Assembly: GCA_963746185.1 (NCBI GenBank)
Contig: CAVVAE010000001.1
Span: forward strand, 186,001-250,000
From: CAVVAE01 sp963746185
Lineage (GTDB): Bacteria; Actinomycetota; Actinomycetes; Propionibacteriales; Nocardioidaceae
DNA: 64,000 nucleotides
Reading direction: 5' to 3'
Part shown: positions 49,019 through 57,034 of the stretch, piece by piece
Position numbering within the stretch: the first letter of the stretch is position 1
How the letters are laid out: the number at the start of each line of letters is the position of its first letter
Translations under genes and position numbers: made by a program
Notes under the pieces: generated by a model
What the model was told of the DNA's origin: nothing
Seen by the model: only the letters and a program-made list of their open reading frames with translations
The model's database searches: none

Positions 49019-52000
49019 TCAAACCTTCTGCAAAGAGAACGCGACGCCAAGATCGGCATCTCGCTGCCAGTCGGCCTCAGGTGTGTCGACGCGGGTCGTC
49101 GTCACCGCGAGCACCTCCCGCGAGACAAGGTCGGAGTGTTCGGCGAGCGCGTCAGCAGCCGCACCGTCGCCCGACCAGTTCAACGTGATGCGGTCGGAAA
49201 CATCGAGGCCGCTGGCCTTGCGTGCTTCTTGCACCATCCTGATGACCTCGCGCGCCAACCCTGCGCGCACCAGCTCAGGCGTCAGGTGCAGATCAAGGGC
49301 CACCGTCTCACCGTGCTCGTTGACGACTGACCACCCTTCGCGCGGACGCTCGGAGATGATCACGTCATCTGAGGTGACCTCCACGCCGCCGACGGTGGCG
49401 ACACCACGGGTCGACAGGGCTTCTGCCAGCTCTGCTGCGTCGGCAGCCGCGATGGCGGCCGCCACCTGCGGCGTCTCCTTGCCGAAGCGTTTGCCCAGGT
49501 TGCGGAAGTTGCCCTTGGCCGAGTGATCGACCAGGTCGCCTGCTGAACCGAACGACTCCACCGCTACCACGTTGAGCTCGGCCATGATCTCGTCCTTGAG
49601 CTCCTCAGAGAGTCGCTCGAACGCAGCCGACGGGATCAGCACACGCTGCAGCGGCTGCCTGGTCTTGATCTTCGCCTCGGCGCGGGCCGATCGACCCAGC
49701 TCGACGAGTCGGCGGGTCAACGCCATCCCGGCATCGAGCGTCTCGTCGATGCGTTCTTCGTCGTACGTCGACCAGTCGGCGAGGTGCACAGACTCCGCTG
49801 CGGTCTCGTCGTCGGACCGAATGACGTCTTGCCAGACGCGCTCAGTGATGAACGGGGTCAGCGGCGCCATCAACCGAGTGAGTACGTGGAGAGTCTCGTG
49901 CAACGTGGACAGGGCGGCCGGGTCGCCGTCCCAGAACCTGCGGCGCGACCGCCTGACATACCAGTTGGACATGTCGTCGATGAACTCGCTCAACAGCATC
50001 CCGACACGTTGTGTGTCGAAGCGGTCGAGTGCATCAGTGACGTCGCGCGTCAGCTGGTTGAGCTGGGACAGCAGCCAACGGTCGAGCACGGAGCGATCTT
50101 GCTCGGGCGGCGCCTGCTGGTCAGGAGTCCAGCCGTTCGTCCTGGCATAGAGCGCATGAAAGGCGACCGTGTTCCAGTAGGTCAGCAACACCTTGCGGAC
50201 GATCTCCTGCAACGTCGCGCGGCCGATGCGCCGCGCCAGCCAGGGAGAGCCCGATGCGGCCATGAACCAGCGAACCGCGTCAGCCCCGTGCTCATCCATC
50301 AACGGCATCGGCTCGAGGATGTTGCCGAGGTGCTTGGACATCTTCCGTCCATCCTCGGCGAGCAGCAGGCCGACACAGACGACGTTCTCGTACGACGATC
50401 GGTCGAACAGCAGGGTGCCGATTGCCATCAGTGAGTAGAACCACCCACGCGTCTGATCGATCGCCTCGCAGATGAACTGTGCCGGGAAGGCGTTCTCGAA
50501 CTCTGCCGCCGACCCGTCCACGTAGGGGTATCCCCACTGCGCGAACGGCATCGAGCCGGAGTCGTACCAGGCATCGATGACTTCCTTGACGCGTCGGGCC
50601 TCGGCCCCGCACTGGGGGCACGGCAGGGTGATGTCGTCGACGTAGGGCCGATGCGGGTCGACCATGCTCACGTCGTGGCCGGCGAGCTCGCCGAGCTCGG
50701 CGAGAGATCCTACGCACGTGAGGTGGTTGTCTGCACATCGCCAGACGGGCAACGGAGTTCCCCAGTAGCGAGTGCGAGAGAGCGACCAGTCGACGTTGTT
50801 GTTGAGCCAGTCGCCGTACCGGCCCCACTTGATCGTCTCGGGGAACCAGTTGGTGTTCTCGTTCGCGCGCAGCAGCTCGTCCTTGACGGCGGTCGTGCGG
50901 ATGTACCAAGCGGGCAGCGCGTAGTACATCAACGGCGTGTGGCAACGCCAGCAGTGCGGATAGGAGTGTTCGTACGCGACGTGCCGGAACACCACGCCAC
51001 GGCGCTCGAGCTCTCGGACGAGGTCGGCGTCGGCATGTTTGAAGAACTGGCCGCCGACGAGCCGGACACTCTCCTCGAAGTGGCCGTCGAGACGCACGGG
51101 GTTGACCACCGGCAGGTCGTACGCCTTGGCGACCGTCATGTCTTCCTCGCCGAACGCAGGGGACTGGTGGACGAGGCCAGTACCGTCCGCGGTCGTGACG
51201 TAGTCGGCGAGCACCACGAAGTGCGCTGCCTTGCCCTCGGGGAAGGTGACCAGATCGAGCGGCCGCTGATAGGTCCAGCGCTCCATCTCTCGACCGCTCA
51301 GCCGCGACTCGATGGTCCAGCCGTCACCCAGCGCCGACTCGAAGAGCGGCTCGGCGACAACCAGGGTCTCGTTGCCGTCGGTCGCGACGACGTACTCGAC
51401 CTCGGGGTTGACCGCGACTGCGGTGTTCGACACGAGCGTCCAGGGCGTGGTGGTCCAGACGAGCAAGGCGGCGCGGCCGGCCAACGGACCGGAGGTCAGC
51501 GGGAAGCGGACATAGACCGACGGATCCGCGACCACCTCGTAGCCACCGGGCTGGCCGAGCTCGTGGTCGGACAACGCGGTCTCGCAGCGCGGGCAGTAGG
51601 GCGTGATCCGGAAGGCCTCGTAGAGCAGCCCCTTGTCGAAGACCTGTTTCAGCGACCACCAGACACTCTCGATGTACGACGGATCCATCGTGCGGTAGGC
51701 CCGGGACGTGTCGACCCAGTAGGCCATCCGCTCGGTCATCTCCTCGAACTCCTGCGTAGAGCGCAAGACAGACTCTCGGCACTTCGCGTTGAACTCAGCG
51801 ATCCCGTAGGCCTCGATCTGCGCCTTGCCGGAGACGCCGAGCTCTTTCTCGACCCCCACCTCCACATGCAGTCCCTGGCAATCCCAGCCCGCTTTTCTGT
51901 CGACGCGGAAGCCCTGCATGGTCTTGTAGCGCGGGAAGAGGTCCTTGAAGACGCGGGCCTCGACGTGGTGCGTGCCGGGCTTGCCGTTCGCCGTTGGTGG

Positions 52001-52165
52001 GCCTTCGTAGAACGTCCAGCGAGGCCCGTCTTCGGTGCGTTCGAGCGACCGGTCGAACGTCTTGTGGTCGCGCCAGAACGCCATCACCTCTCGCTCGAGA
52101 GCGGGCAGGTCGACCTGGGGAGGGACCGCCTCGTCGCCGGCAGGCTGGGTGTCTTGGGTGCTCAT
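49019..52165 (-). CDS. ileS: Isoleucyl-tRNA synthetase
   Basis: 1048 residues, class I synthetase. The HIGH-equivalent is in PTANGKPGTHHVEARVFKDLF, and the KMSKS loop reads GRKMSKHLGN. These variants are typical of the eukaryotic-like IleS of actinobacteria. The WDCQGLHVE block, the editing domain (about 190-400, LVWTTTPWTLVSNTAVAVNP) and the anticodon-binding domain (about 690-850) are all present. Such enzymes are usually less sensitive to mupirocin (family knowledge). Its leader carries a T-box, and a 10-codon ORF overlaps its ATG. Confidence 0.97.
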   Translation of the reverse strand: MSTQDTQPAGDEAVPPQVDLPALEREVMAFWRDHKTFDRSLERTEDGPRWTFYEGPPTANGKPGTHHVEARVFKDLFPRYKTMQGFRVDRKAGWDCQGLHVEVGVEKELGVSGKAQIEAYGIAEFNAKCRESVLRSTQEFEEMTERMAYWVDTSRAYRTMDPSYIESVWWSLKQVFDKGLLYEAFRITPYCPRCETALSDHELGQPGGYEVVADPSVYVRFPLTSGPLAGRAALLVWTTTPWTLVSNTAVAVNPEVEYVVATDGNETLVVAEPLFESALGDGWTIESRLSGREMERWTYQRPLDLVTFPEGKAAHFVVLADYVTTADGTGLVHQSPAFGEEDMTVAKAYDLPVVNPVRLDGHFEESVRLVGGQFFKHADADLVRELERRGVVFRHVAYEHSYPHCWRCHTPLMYYALPAWYIRTTAVKDELLRANENTNWFPETIKWGRYGDWLNNNVDWSLSRTRYWGTPLPVWRCADNHLTCVGSLAELGELAGHDVSMVDPHRPYVDDITLPCPQCGAEARRVKEVIDAWYDSGSMPFAQWGYPYVDGSAAEFENAFPAQFICEAIDQTRGWFYSLMAIGTLLFDRSSYENVVCVGLLLAEDGRKMSKHLGNILEPMPLMDEHGADAVRWFMAASGSPWLARRIGRATLQEIVRKVLLTYWNTVAFHALYARTNGWTPDQQAPPEQDRSVLDRWLLSQLNQLTRDVTDALDRFDTQRVGMLLSEFIDDMSNWYVRRSRRRFWDGDPAALSTLHETLHVLTRLMAPLTPFITERVWQDVIRSDDETAAESVHLADWSTYDEERIDETLDAGMALTRRLVELGRSARAEAKIKTRQPLQRVLIPSAAFERLSEELKDEIMAELNVVAVESFGSAGDLVDHSAKGNFRNLGKRFGKETPQVAAAIAAADAAELAEALSTRGVATVGGVEVTSDDVIISERPREGWSVVNEHGETVALDLHLTPELVRAGLAREVIRMVQEARKASGLDVSDRITLNWSGDGAAADALAEHSDLVSREVLAVTTTRVDTPEADWQRDADLGVAFSLQKV

Positions 52166-52194
52166 CGCGTCGGCACTTCCTCGGGTCTTGCCAT
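52162..52194 (-). CDS. 10-codon ORF overlapping the ileS start (possible leader peptide)
   Basis: ATG at 52194 reads MARPEEVPTR and stops in an ATGA overlap with the ileS ATG. GGAGAGAG lies just 4 bases before this ATG, a better ribosome site than the one for ileS (GAGGAAG, inside this ORF). Ribosomes that load here would deliver to ileS by coupling, and the T-box could then act on this upstream site. It contains no Ile codon. It may be only a chance overlap. Confidence 0.4.
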   Translation of the reverse strand: MARPEEVPTR

Positions 52195-52249
52195 TCGTCT
52201 CTCTCCGTCGTCACGGTGGCCTGAGCCACGTGGGGCGAAGGGACGAAGC

Positions 52250-52407
52250 CAGCCGAGCGCCGGTCCGCGGTACCACCCTCCTTGGTCGGCCGCCTCAAGG
52301 AGACGATCGACCCTCTCTGCGTGCGCCGCGGTCGGTTCTAATAGGCGGGGATCCCGCTGTTCTTCCGACAGCTCCGAGGTGATGGCCCCATCTCAGCCGT
52401 ACGACGC
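52250..52407 (-). ncRNA. T-box riboswitch of ileS
   Basis: The minus strand holds the T-box sequence GGGTGGTACCGCG (52278-52266), within GGAGGGTGGTACCGCGG, which pairs with the uncharged tRNA acceptor end. Upstream, a short stem (CTGAG...CTCGG, about 52397-52375) presents ATC (52383-52381), an Ile codon, as the likely specifier. The very short stem I matches the translational ileS T-boxes known in actinobacteria. Uncharged tRNA(Ile) should expose the ribosome site downstream. The specifier assignment is inferred by eye. Confidence 0.88.
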
Positions 52408-52413
52408 GCACCC

Positions 52414-52419
52414 AGTCTA
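52414..52419 (-). promoter_or_regulatory. -10 element TAGACT of the ileS T-box transcript
   Basis: TAGACT on the minus strand about 7 bases before the predicted first base of the T-box leader. The leader to ileS would be about 240 bases. Confidence 0.5.
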
Positions 52420-52475
52420 GGGGATCCCACCGGTCCGGCTCACTCACATATTCCGGTCCACCAGAGCGTGGTTGT

Positions 52476-52504
52476 TTGAAGGTGGGGCAATAACCGCCTA
52501 TCCT
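52476..52504 (+). promoter_or_regulatory. Promoter (TTGAAG, 17-base spacer, TATCCT) of the DksA/TraR gene, with a downstream dyad
   Basis: TTGAAG 52476-52481 and TATCCT 52499-52504 are spaced 17 bases. GTGTTC-ACGGG-GAACAC (52514-52530) follows at the expected start of transcription and may be an operator. A GAGAGG ribosome site is 8 bases before the ATG. Confidence 0.55.
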
Positions 52505-52555
52505 CTCGGCACTGTGTTCACGGGGAACACGCCGTACCGATGAGAGGCCGAACTG

Positions 52556-53671
52556 ATGGCTGCCAGGAACAACTCGGCGATCAAGGCCGTTCGGAAAGTG
52601 GTGGCCAAAGCCACCAGCCGCAGGTCGACAACCTCCAAGCGCACGGCGAAATCGGTTCCGGCGAAGTCCACCAGGCCCAGCACGAAGAAGACGGTGGCGG
52701 CCAAGAAGACTTCGCCTGCCAAGAAAGCGGCTGTGAAGAAGACTGCGGTGAAGAAGTCGACGTCCGCCAAGAAGACCGCAGCGAAGAAGAGCGCACCAGC
52801 CAAAAAGACGCCCGCGAAGAAGGCTGCGGCGAAAAGGACTGCGGCGAAAAAGACTTCGCCCGCCAAGAAGACCGCAGCGAAGAAGAGCGCACCAGCCAAA
52901 AAGGCACCCGCGAAGAAGACTGCCACGAAGAAGACTGCGGCAAAGAAGAGCGCACCGACCAAGAAAACCACCGCAAAGAAATCTGCGCCCGCCAAGAAGA
53001 CCGCGGCGAAGAAGAGCGCACCAGCCAAGAAGGCAGTCGTGAAGCAGGCTTCGGCCAAGAAGACGGTCGCGAAGAAAGCTCCGGCGAAAAAGGCTCCCAC
53101 CGAGACCCCTGCCAAGAAGGCCGCCGCCAAGAAGGCTCCGACGAAGCAGACCACGGCCAGCCCCGGCCCCGCGAAGAAGGCCCCACCTGCAGTGACGAAC
53201 AAGGCCCCCGCGAAGAACGCGACATCAACAGCCGCAGCACCGGCCCGGCCGGCCGCCCCGCCCAAGAAGGCACGAGGCGGCCGTCTCGCCGTACGCGCAG
53301 GCGAGAAGCCCTGGACTGCGAAAGAGATCCGGGCGGTCCGAGCGACGCTCGAACAAGACGCCAGTCGTCTCCAGACCGAGATCACCGCGACCGAGGTCGA
53401 GATCGACCACCTGCTGAGGGAGGGCGGCGAGGGGGCCGGCAACGACCAGGCTGACGTCGGCTCCAACACGTTCGAGCGCGACCACGAAATGACGATGGCC
53501 AAGAACGCTCGTGAGAGCCTCTCCGTCGTCCTGGCGGCGATCGCGCGCATCGACGCAGGCACTTACGGTATCTGCGAGTCCTGCGGTCAGCCGATCGGCA
53601 AGATGCGGCTGCAGGCGTTCCCCCGTGCGACACTGTGCATGGAATGCAAACAACGCCAGGAACGTCGCTGA
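52556..53671 (+). CDS. DksA/TraR zinc-finger protein with a long histone H1-like Lys/Ala/Pro tail
   Basis: 371 residues. Residues about 30-235 are a near-continuous repeat of AKKTxAKKSAPAKK type, resembling eukaryotic histone H1 tails and the mycobacterial HU/Lsr2-type basic tails. Residues about 240-371 form a DksA/TraR domain with a coiled coil (LEQDASRLQTEITATEVEIDHLL) and a C-terminal zinc finger CESCGQP...CMECKQR. The DksA part resembles proteins that bind the RNA polymerase secondary channel, but whether it does so is unknown. The tail should bind DNA or RNA. Its stop is overlapped by lspA. Confidence 0.88.
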   Translation: MAARNNSAIKAVRKVVAKATSRRSTTSKRTAKSVPAKSTRPSTKKTVAAKKTSPAKKAAVKKTAVKKSTSAKKTAAKKSAPAKKTPAKKAAAKRTAAKKTSPAKKTAAKKSAPAKKAPAKKTATKKTAAKKSAPTKKTTAKKSAPAKKTAAKKSAPAKKAVVKQASAKKTVAKKAPAKKAPTETPAKKAAAKKAPTKQTTASPGPAKKAPPAVTNKAPAKNATSTAAAPARPAAPPKKARGGRLAVRAGEKPWTAKEIRAVRATLEQDASRLQTEITATEVEIDHLLREGGEGAGNDQADVGSNTFERDHEMTMAKNARESLSVVLAAIARIDAGTYGICESCGQPIGKMRLQAFPRATLCMECKQRQERR

Positions 53672-54237
53672 GCGACGACGCGACCCCCTCCACAGCAGCA
53701 GCCCGCAACCATCGGATCACGCTCTGGGCTGTCGTTGCCGTGGCCACTTTCCTGCTTGACCAAGGCACCAAATGGTGGGCCCAGCGCGCTCTGTCCGACC
53801 AGCGTCCGCGTGACGTGATTGACGGCTGGCTGCAGTTTCGACTGACACACAACCCGGGCGCGGCCTTCAGTATGGGCACCAGCTACACGGTCGTGTTGAC
53901 GATCATCGCGCTCGTCGTCGTGGTGATCTGCATCAAGATGGCCAGCCGGCTCGGCAGCGTGGGTTGGGCGGTCGCGCTTGGGCTGCTCCTCGGTGGCGCA
54001 CTCGGGAACGTCACCGATCGCATCTTTCGTGACCCGGCGCCGTTCCGCGGCCACGTCGTCGACTTCATCGAGTTGCCGCACTGGCCGGTCTTCAACGTCG
54101 CTGACTCAGCGATTACGTGTGCTGCCGTGCTGTTCGTGCTGCTCAGCTTGCGCGGCGTCCACCTCGACGGCACTGTCGAGCCTCGCCATGCGAAAGACAC
54201 GCCTGCTGACCCCGACCAGGGATCGTCCATCTCATGA
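53635..54237 (+). CDS. lspA: Lipoprotein signal peptidase (signal peptidase II)
   Basis: 200 residues from GTG 53635; ATG 53644 is an equally possible start, and both overlap the end of the DksA/TraR gene. It cleaves lipidated prolipoproteins in the membrane. Four membrane helices; catalytic aspartates in GGALGNVTDRIF and FNVADSAITC; DQGTKWWAQ and THNPGAAFS are family motifs. The tail after the last helix is acidic. It overlaps rluD by ATGA. Confidence 0.94.
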   Translation: MHGMQTTPGTSLSDDATPSTAAARNHRITLWAVVAVATFLLDQGTKWWAQRALSDQRPRDVIDGWLQFRLTHNPGAAFSMGTSYTVVLTIIALVVVVICIKMASRLGSVGWAVALGLLLGGALGNVTDRIFRDPAPFRGHVVDFIELPHWPVFNVADSAITCAAVLFVLLSLRGVHLDGTVEPRHAKDTPADPDQGSSIS

Positions 54238-55172
54238 CGTTGTCGCCTGGGCACAAAGTGGTTCACGTTCCCGATGGCCTCGCTGGTGAGCGCGTCGACT
54301 CCGCCATCGCCCGAATGTTCGGGCTGTCACGCACGTCCGCCGCCGAGCTTGTCGCGGCGGGCGAGGTGCTCCTCAACGGCGTTGCGCCCGCGAAGTCCGA
54401 CCGCGTCGAGGAGGGCGCCTTTCTCGAGGTGACGATCCCGCCGCCGGCCGCAGGAGTCGTTGTACGCCCCGAAACGGTCGAAGGACTTCGGATCGTGTAT
54501 GACGACGACGCGTTCGTGGTCGTCGACAAACCGGTCGGCGTCGCGGCACATCCCAGCGTCGGGTGGACGGGTCCGACCGTGCTCGGACACCTCGCCGCGG
54601 CCGGGTTCACGATCTCGACCTCGGGAGTGCCGGAGCGCAAGGGCGTGGTGCAGCGCCTCGACGTCGGGACGAGCGGCCTGATGGTCGTCGCGAAGTCGGA
54701 GCACGCCTACTCGAAGCTGAAGCGAGCGTTCAAGAAGCGCACGGTCGACAAGACCTACCACGCGCTGGTGCAGGGTCACCCTGACCCGCTACGCGGCACC
54801 ATCGATGCCCCGATCGTTCGCCATACCAAGCACGACTACAAGTTCACGGTCGGACACGGCGGCCGCCACAGCATCACCCACTACGAGACGCTCGAAGCCC
54901 ATCGCTTCGCGTCGTTGCTGGAAATCAAGCTCGAGACCGGCCGTACCCACCAGATCCGGGTGCACATGAGTGCGCTGCACCATCCCTGCGTGGGAGATCT
55001 GACGTACGGCGGTGACCCCGTCCTCGCCAAGCGCGTCGGCCTCGAGCGGCAATGGCTGCACGCGGTTCGCTTGGGTTTCGAACATCCGGACAGCGAGGCA
55101 TGGGTGGAGTTCGAGTCGCCCTACCCCGACGACCTCGCGCATGCGCTTGACGTGATCCGCGACTCGGATTGA
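54234..55172 (+). CDS. rluD: RluD-family 23S rRNA pseudouridine synthase
   Basis: 312 residues. An S4 RNA-binding domain (about 16-75: RVDSAIARMFGLSRTSAAELVAAGEVLLNG) precedes the catalytic core, with the Asp in VVQRLDVGTSGLMVVAKSE (usually HRLD; here the His is Gln), DKTYHALVQGHPDP, and ETGRTHQIRVHMSALHHPCVGDLTYGG. It converts uridines of 23S rRNA to pseudouridine. It is coupled to lspA through ATGA, the same pairing seen in many bacteria. Confidence 0.93.
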   Translation: MTLSPGHKVVHVPDGLAGERVDSAIARMFGLSRTSAAELVAAGEVLLNGVAPAKSDRVEEGAFLEVTIPPPAAGVVVRPETVEGLRIVYDDDAFVVVDKPVGVAAHPSVGWTGPTVLGHLAAAGFTISTSGVPERKGVVQRLDVGTSGLMVVAKSEHAYSKLKRAFKKRTVDKTYHALVQGHPDPLRGTIDAPIVRHTKHDYKFTVGHGGRHSITHYETLEAHRFASLLEIKLETGRTHQIRVHMSALHHPCVGDLTYGGDPVLAKRVGLERQWLHAVRLGFEHPDSEAWVEFESPYPDDLAHALDVIRDSD

Positions 55173-55182
55173 GCCGGTTGCC

Positions 55183-55668
55183 ATGACGTCGTACGAACAA
55201 CCAACGGCTGGCGCGGAGCTGGTGATCCGTCGGGCGCGACCCGATGAGGATGAGCTGGTCGCGGACCTTTTCTGGAAGGTGCGGCACGAGAACGAGCCGG
55301 CGATCCCTCCCATGGTCCACCCACGAGACGATGTGGGCGGGTGGGTCCGTGAGGTCATGTTCGAGCGGTACGACGTCTGGGTTGCCGAGATGGATCGTGG
55401 CCTGGCGGGTTTCATGGCTCTCGGGCAGCCCGACTGGATCGAACACCTCTACATCGACTCCGCCTTCACGGGTCATGGGCTCGGCGGCCGCTTCGTCGAC
55501 CTCGCCAAGCAGCAGCTGACCGGGCAGATCCAGCTGTGGACGTTCCAGAGCAACGTCGGCGCTTGCAGGTTCTACGAACGGCACGGCTTCGACGCGGTGG
55601 CAAGGACTGACGGCGACAACGAAGAGGGAGCACCCGACGTCAAGTACGTCTACCACCCCGCGAGCTGA
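55183..55668 (+). CDS. GNAT family acetyltransferase
   Basis: 161 residues. The GNAT core has WIEHLYIDSAFTGHGLGGRFVDLAKQQ with the acetyl-CoA loop, and QLWTFQSNVGACRFYERHGFDAV, which is motif B. Substrate unknown. It lies 10 bases after rluD and may be co-transcribed with lspA and rluD. A decayed DUF222/HNH gene follows. Confidence 0.88.
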   Translation: MTSYEQPTAGAELVIRRARPDEDELVADLFWKVRHENEPAIPPMVHPRDDVGGWVREVMFERYDVWVAEMDRGLAGFMALGQPDWIEHLYIDSAFTGHGLGGRFVDLAKQQLTGQIQLWTFQSNVGACRFYERHGFDAVARTDGDNEEGAPDVKYVYHPAS

Positions 55669-55704
55669 GCCCCGGCCCATCACCGACAAAACTGCCTACT
55701 GGGG

Positions 55705-56666
55705 TTGATGCGACCAGTTGCTGGCTGGGCTCGTCGCGGTTCCTGCCAGCGGTTGATGTCGGAGTTGGTCTTGTGGGTCGCGCCCTGGGCACACTCGGTG
55801 TCGTGGGGACGGCTGGAAGCGATCATCGACGCCGCCGTCATCGACGCCGACCCAGAAGCCGCCGCCCTGGCCGTCCAGCGCGCCGAGCAAGCGCAAGGGG
55901 TGTGGCTGCGGGCGTCCAACGACCACGGCATGAAGGACATCTACATCCGCACCGAGGCACCGGCGGCGATCTGGTTCGACGCCTCCGTCGACCGGGTCGC
56001 CGACGGACTCGGTCTGCTCGGCGACACCGCCAGCAAAGACCTCCGCCGCGCCAAAGCGGTCGGGATCTTGGCCCAACCGCAGCAGGCGTTGGACCTGTAT
56101 GACGAAGTGGCGGCCAGATACCTCCCGGGAAGGGTGAGGGTGGGGGCGGGGGGACTCGCAGCGCCGTCCAAGAGCGAAGCGAAGCCGCACGAGCCCGCCG
56201 GCACCAGCCGACCCCAGCGGCCACCGGCCACCCTCTACGTGCACGTCTCCCAAGATGGGTTCAGCCGTGAGGACGGTGCTGGGGTGGCCCGGTTCGAAGG
56301 CGCCGGACCGATCACCCTCGACCAAGCCAAACGCTTCCTGCGCGACTGCGACGTCACGATCAACCAGTGATCGACTTGGCCCACCAGACCCCGGTCGACG
56401 CCTACGAGGTCCCGGACCGGCTCCGCGACGCGGCATATCTACGCAGTCCTGTTGACGTGTTTCCCTACGCCACCAGCACCAGCCGCACACGCGACATCGA
56501 CCACACTGAGGCGTATCGAGATCCTGACAACGGTGGTCCACCGGGCCAAACCGCGTTAGCGAACCTGGGTCCGATGGTCAGGTTCCACCACCGGGTCAGG
56601 ACCCACGGCCGATACTTCTTGGCCGACCACACCGGCACCAACACGGTCACCCGTCCTGCTGCGTGA
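55705..56666 (+). pseudogene. Decayed DUF222 / HNH endonuclease (13E12 family) gene, truncated and frameshifted
   Basis: Two frames together match the C-terminal two thirds of the family. Frame 1 (to 56370) has WGRLEAIIDAAVIDADPEAAALAVQRAEQ and IWFDASVDRVADGLGLLGDT. Frame 2 (from GTG 56367) has VIDLAHQTPVDAYEVPDRL and the HNH core DIDHTEAYRDPDNGGPPGQT...NLGPMVRFHHRVRTHG. Intact proteins read through as TINPVIDL, so one base appears lost near 56365. The N-terminal 100 or more residues of the DUF222 domain are absent. The break forms a GTGA overlap, so coupled translation is not excluded. Confidence 0.8.
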
Positions 56667-57034
56667 AGTACGGCTGCCATCAGCCCAAGCGCCCCGCTGC
56701 CGTCAGAACGCGTGGTCGGCCGTGACCGGCCTCGTCGTGCCGGCCTGGACCCCCCGCCGAGCCGAAAACCGAGAACGGGAGCGAGGGCTGCGAAGGAACA
56801 GCCACGCCGGCCCAACCCACATTTCGACCGCCATCGACCCCGAGCCGACAGGTCTCGACGGGCGGGCTCCGGACCACCTCGAGTGTCGCTGCCTTCTGAC
56901 ATCCTTCGGAGAAGTAGGCTGTGGTCCTTCCCCCAGCCGCACCGGCTGTTCCCCGAGGTGCCGCTGAGTTCGACCTGCCCGCAGCAGCCGCAAGCCGCCA
57001 GTCCCCGGCCATCATCGTGAGGAGTCCGCCGCCG
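56667..57034. other. Region between the decayed DUF222 gene and dnaE1
   Basis: 368 bases without a gene. TAGGCT at 56915-56920 is a candidate -10 for dnaE1, giving a leader of about 108 bases. The dnaE1 frame is open back to 56921, but GTG 56921 would sit directly on the -10 and lacks family-like sequence after it. The first 240 bases show nothing I can name and may be decayed remains of the neighbour. Confidence 0.4.

Noticed and set aside
52514..52530. Second SOS box upstream of the DksA/TraR gene (GTGTTC...GAACAC)
   Set aside because: The half sites are in reverse order; LexA sites read GAAC...GTTC.
56921..57034. N-terminal extension of DnaE1 by 38 codons
   Set aside because: The extra residues are unlike the family, the GTG sits on a candidate -10, and ATG 57035 has a ribosome site and the conserved N-terminus.
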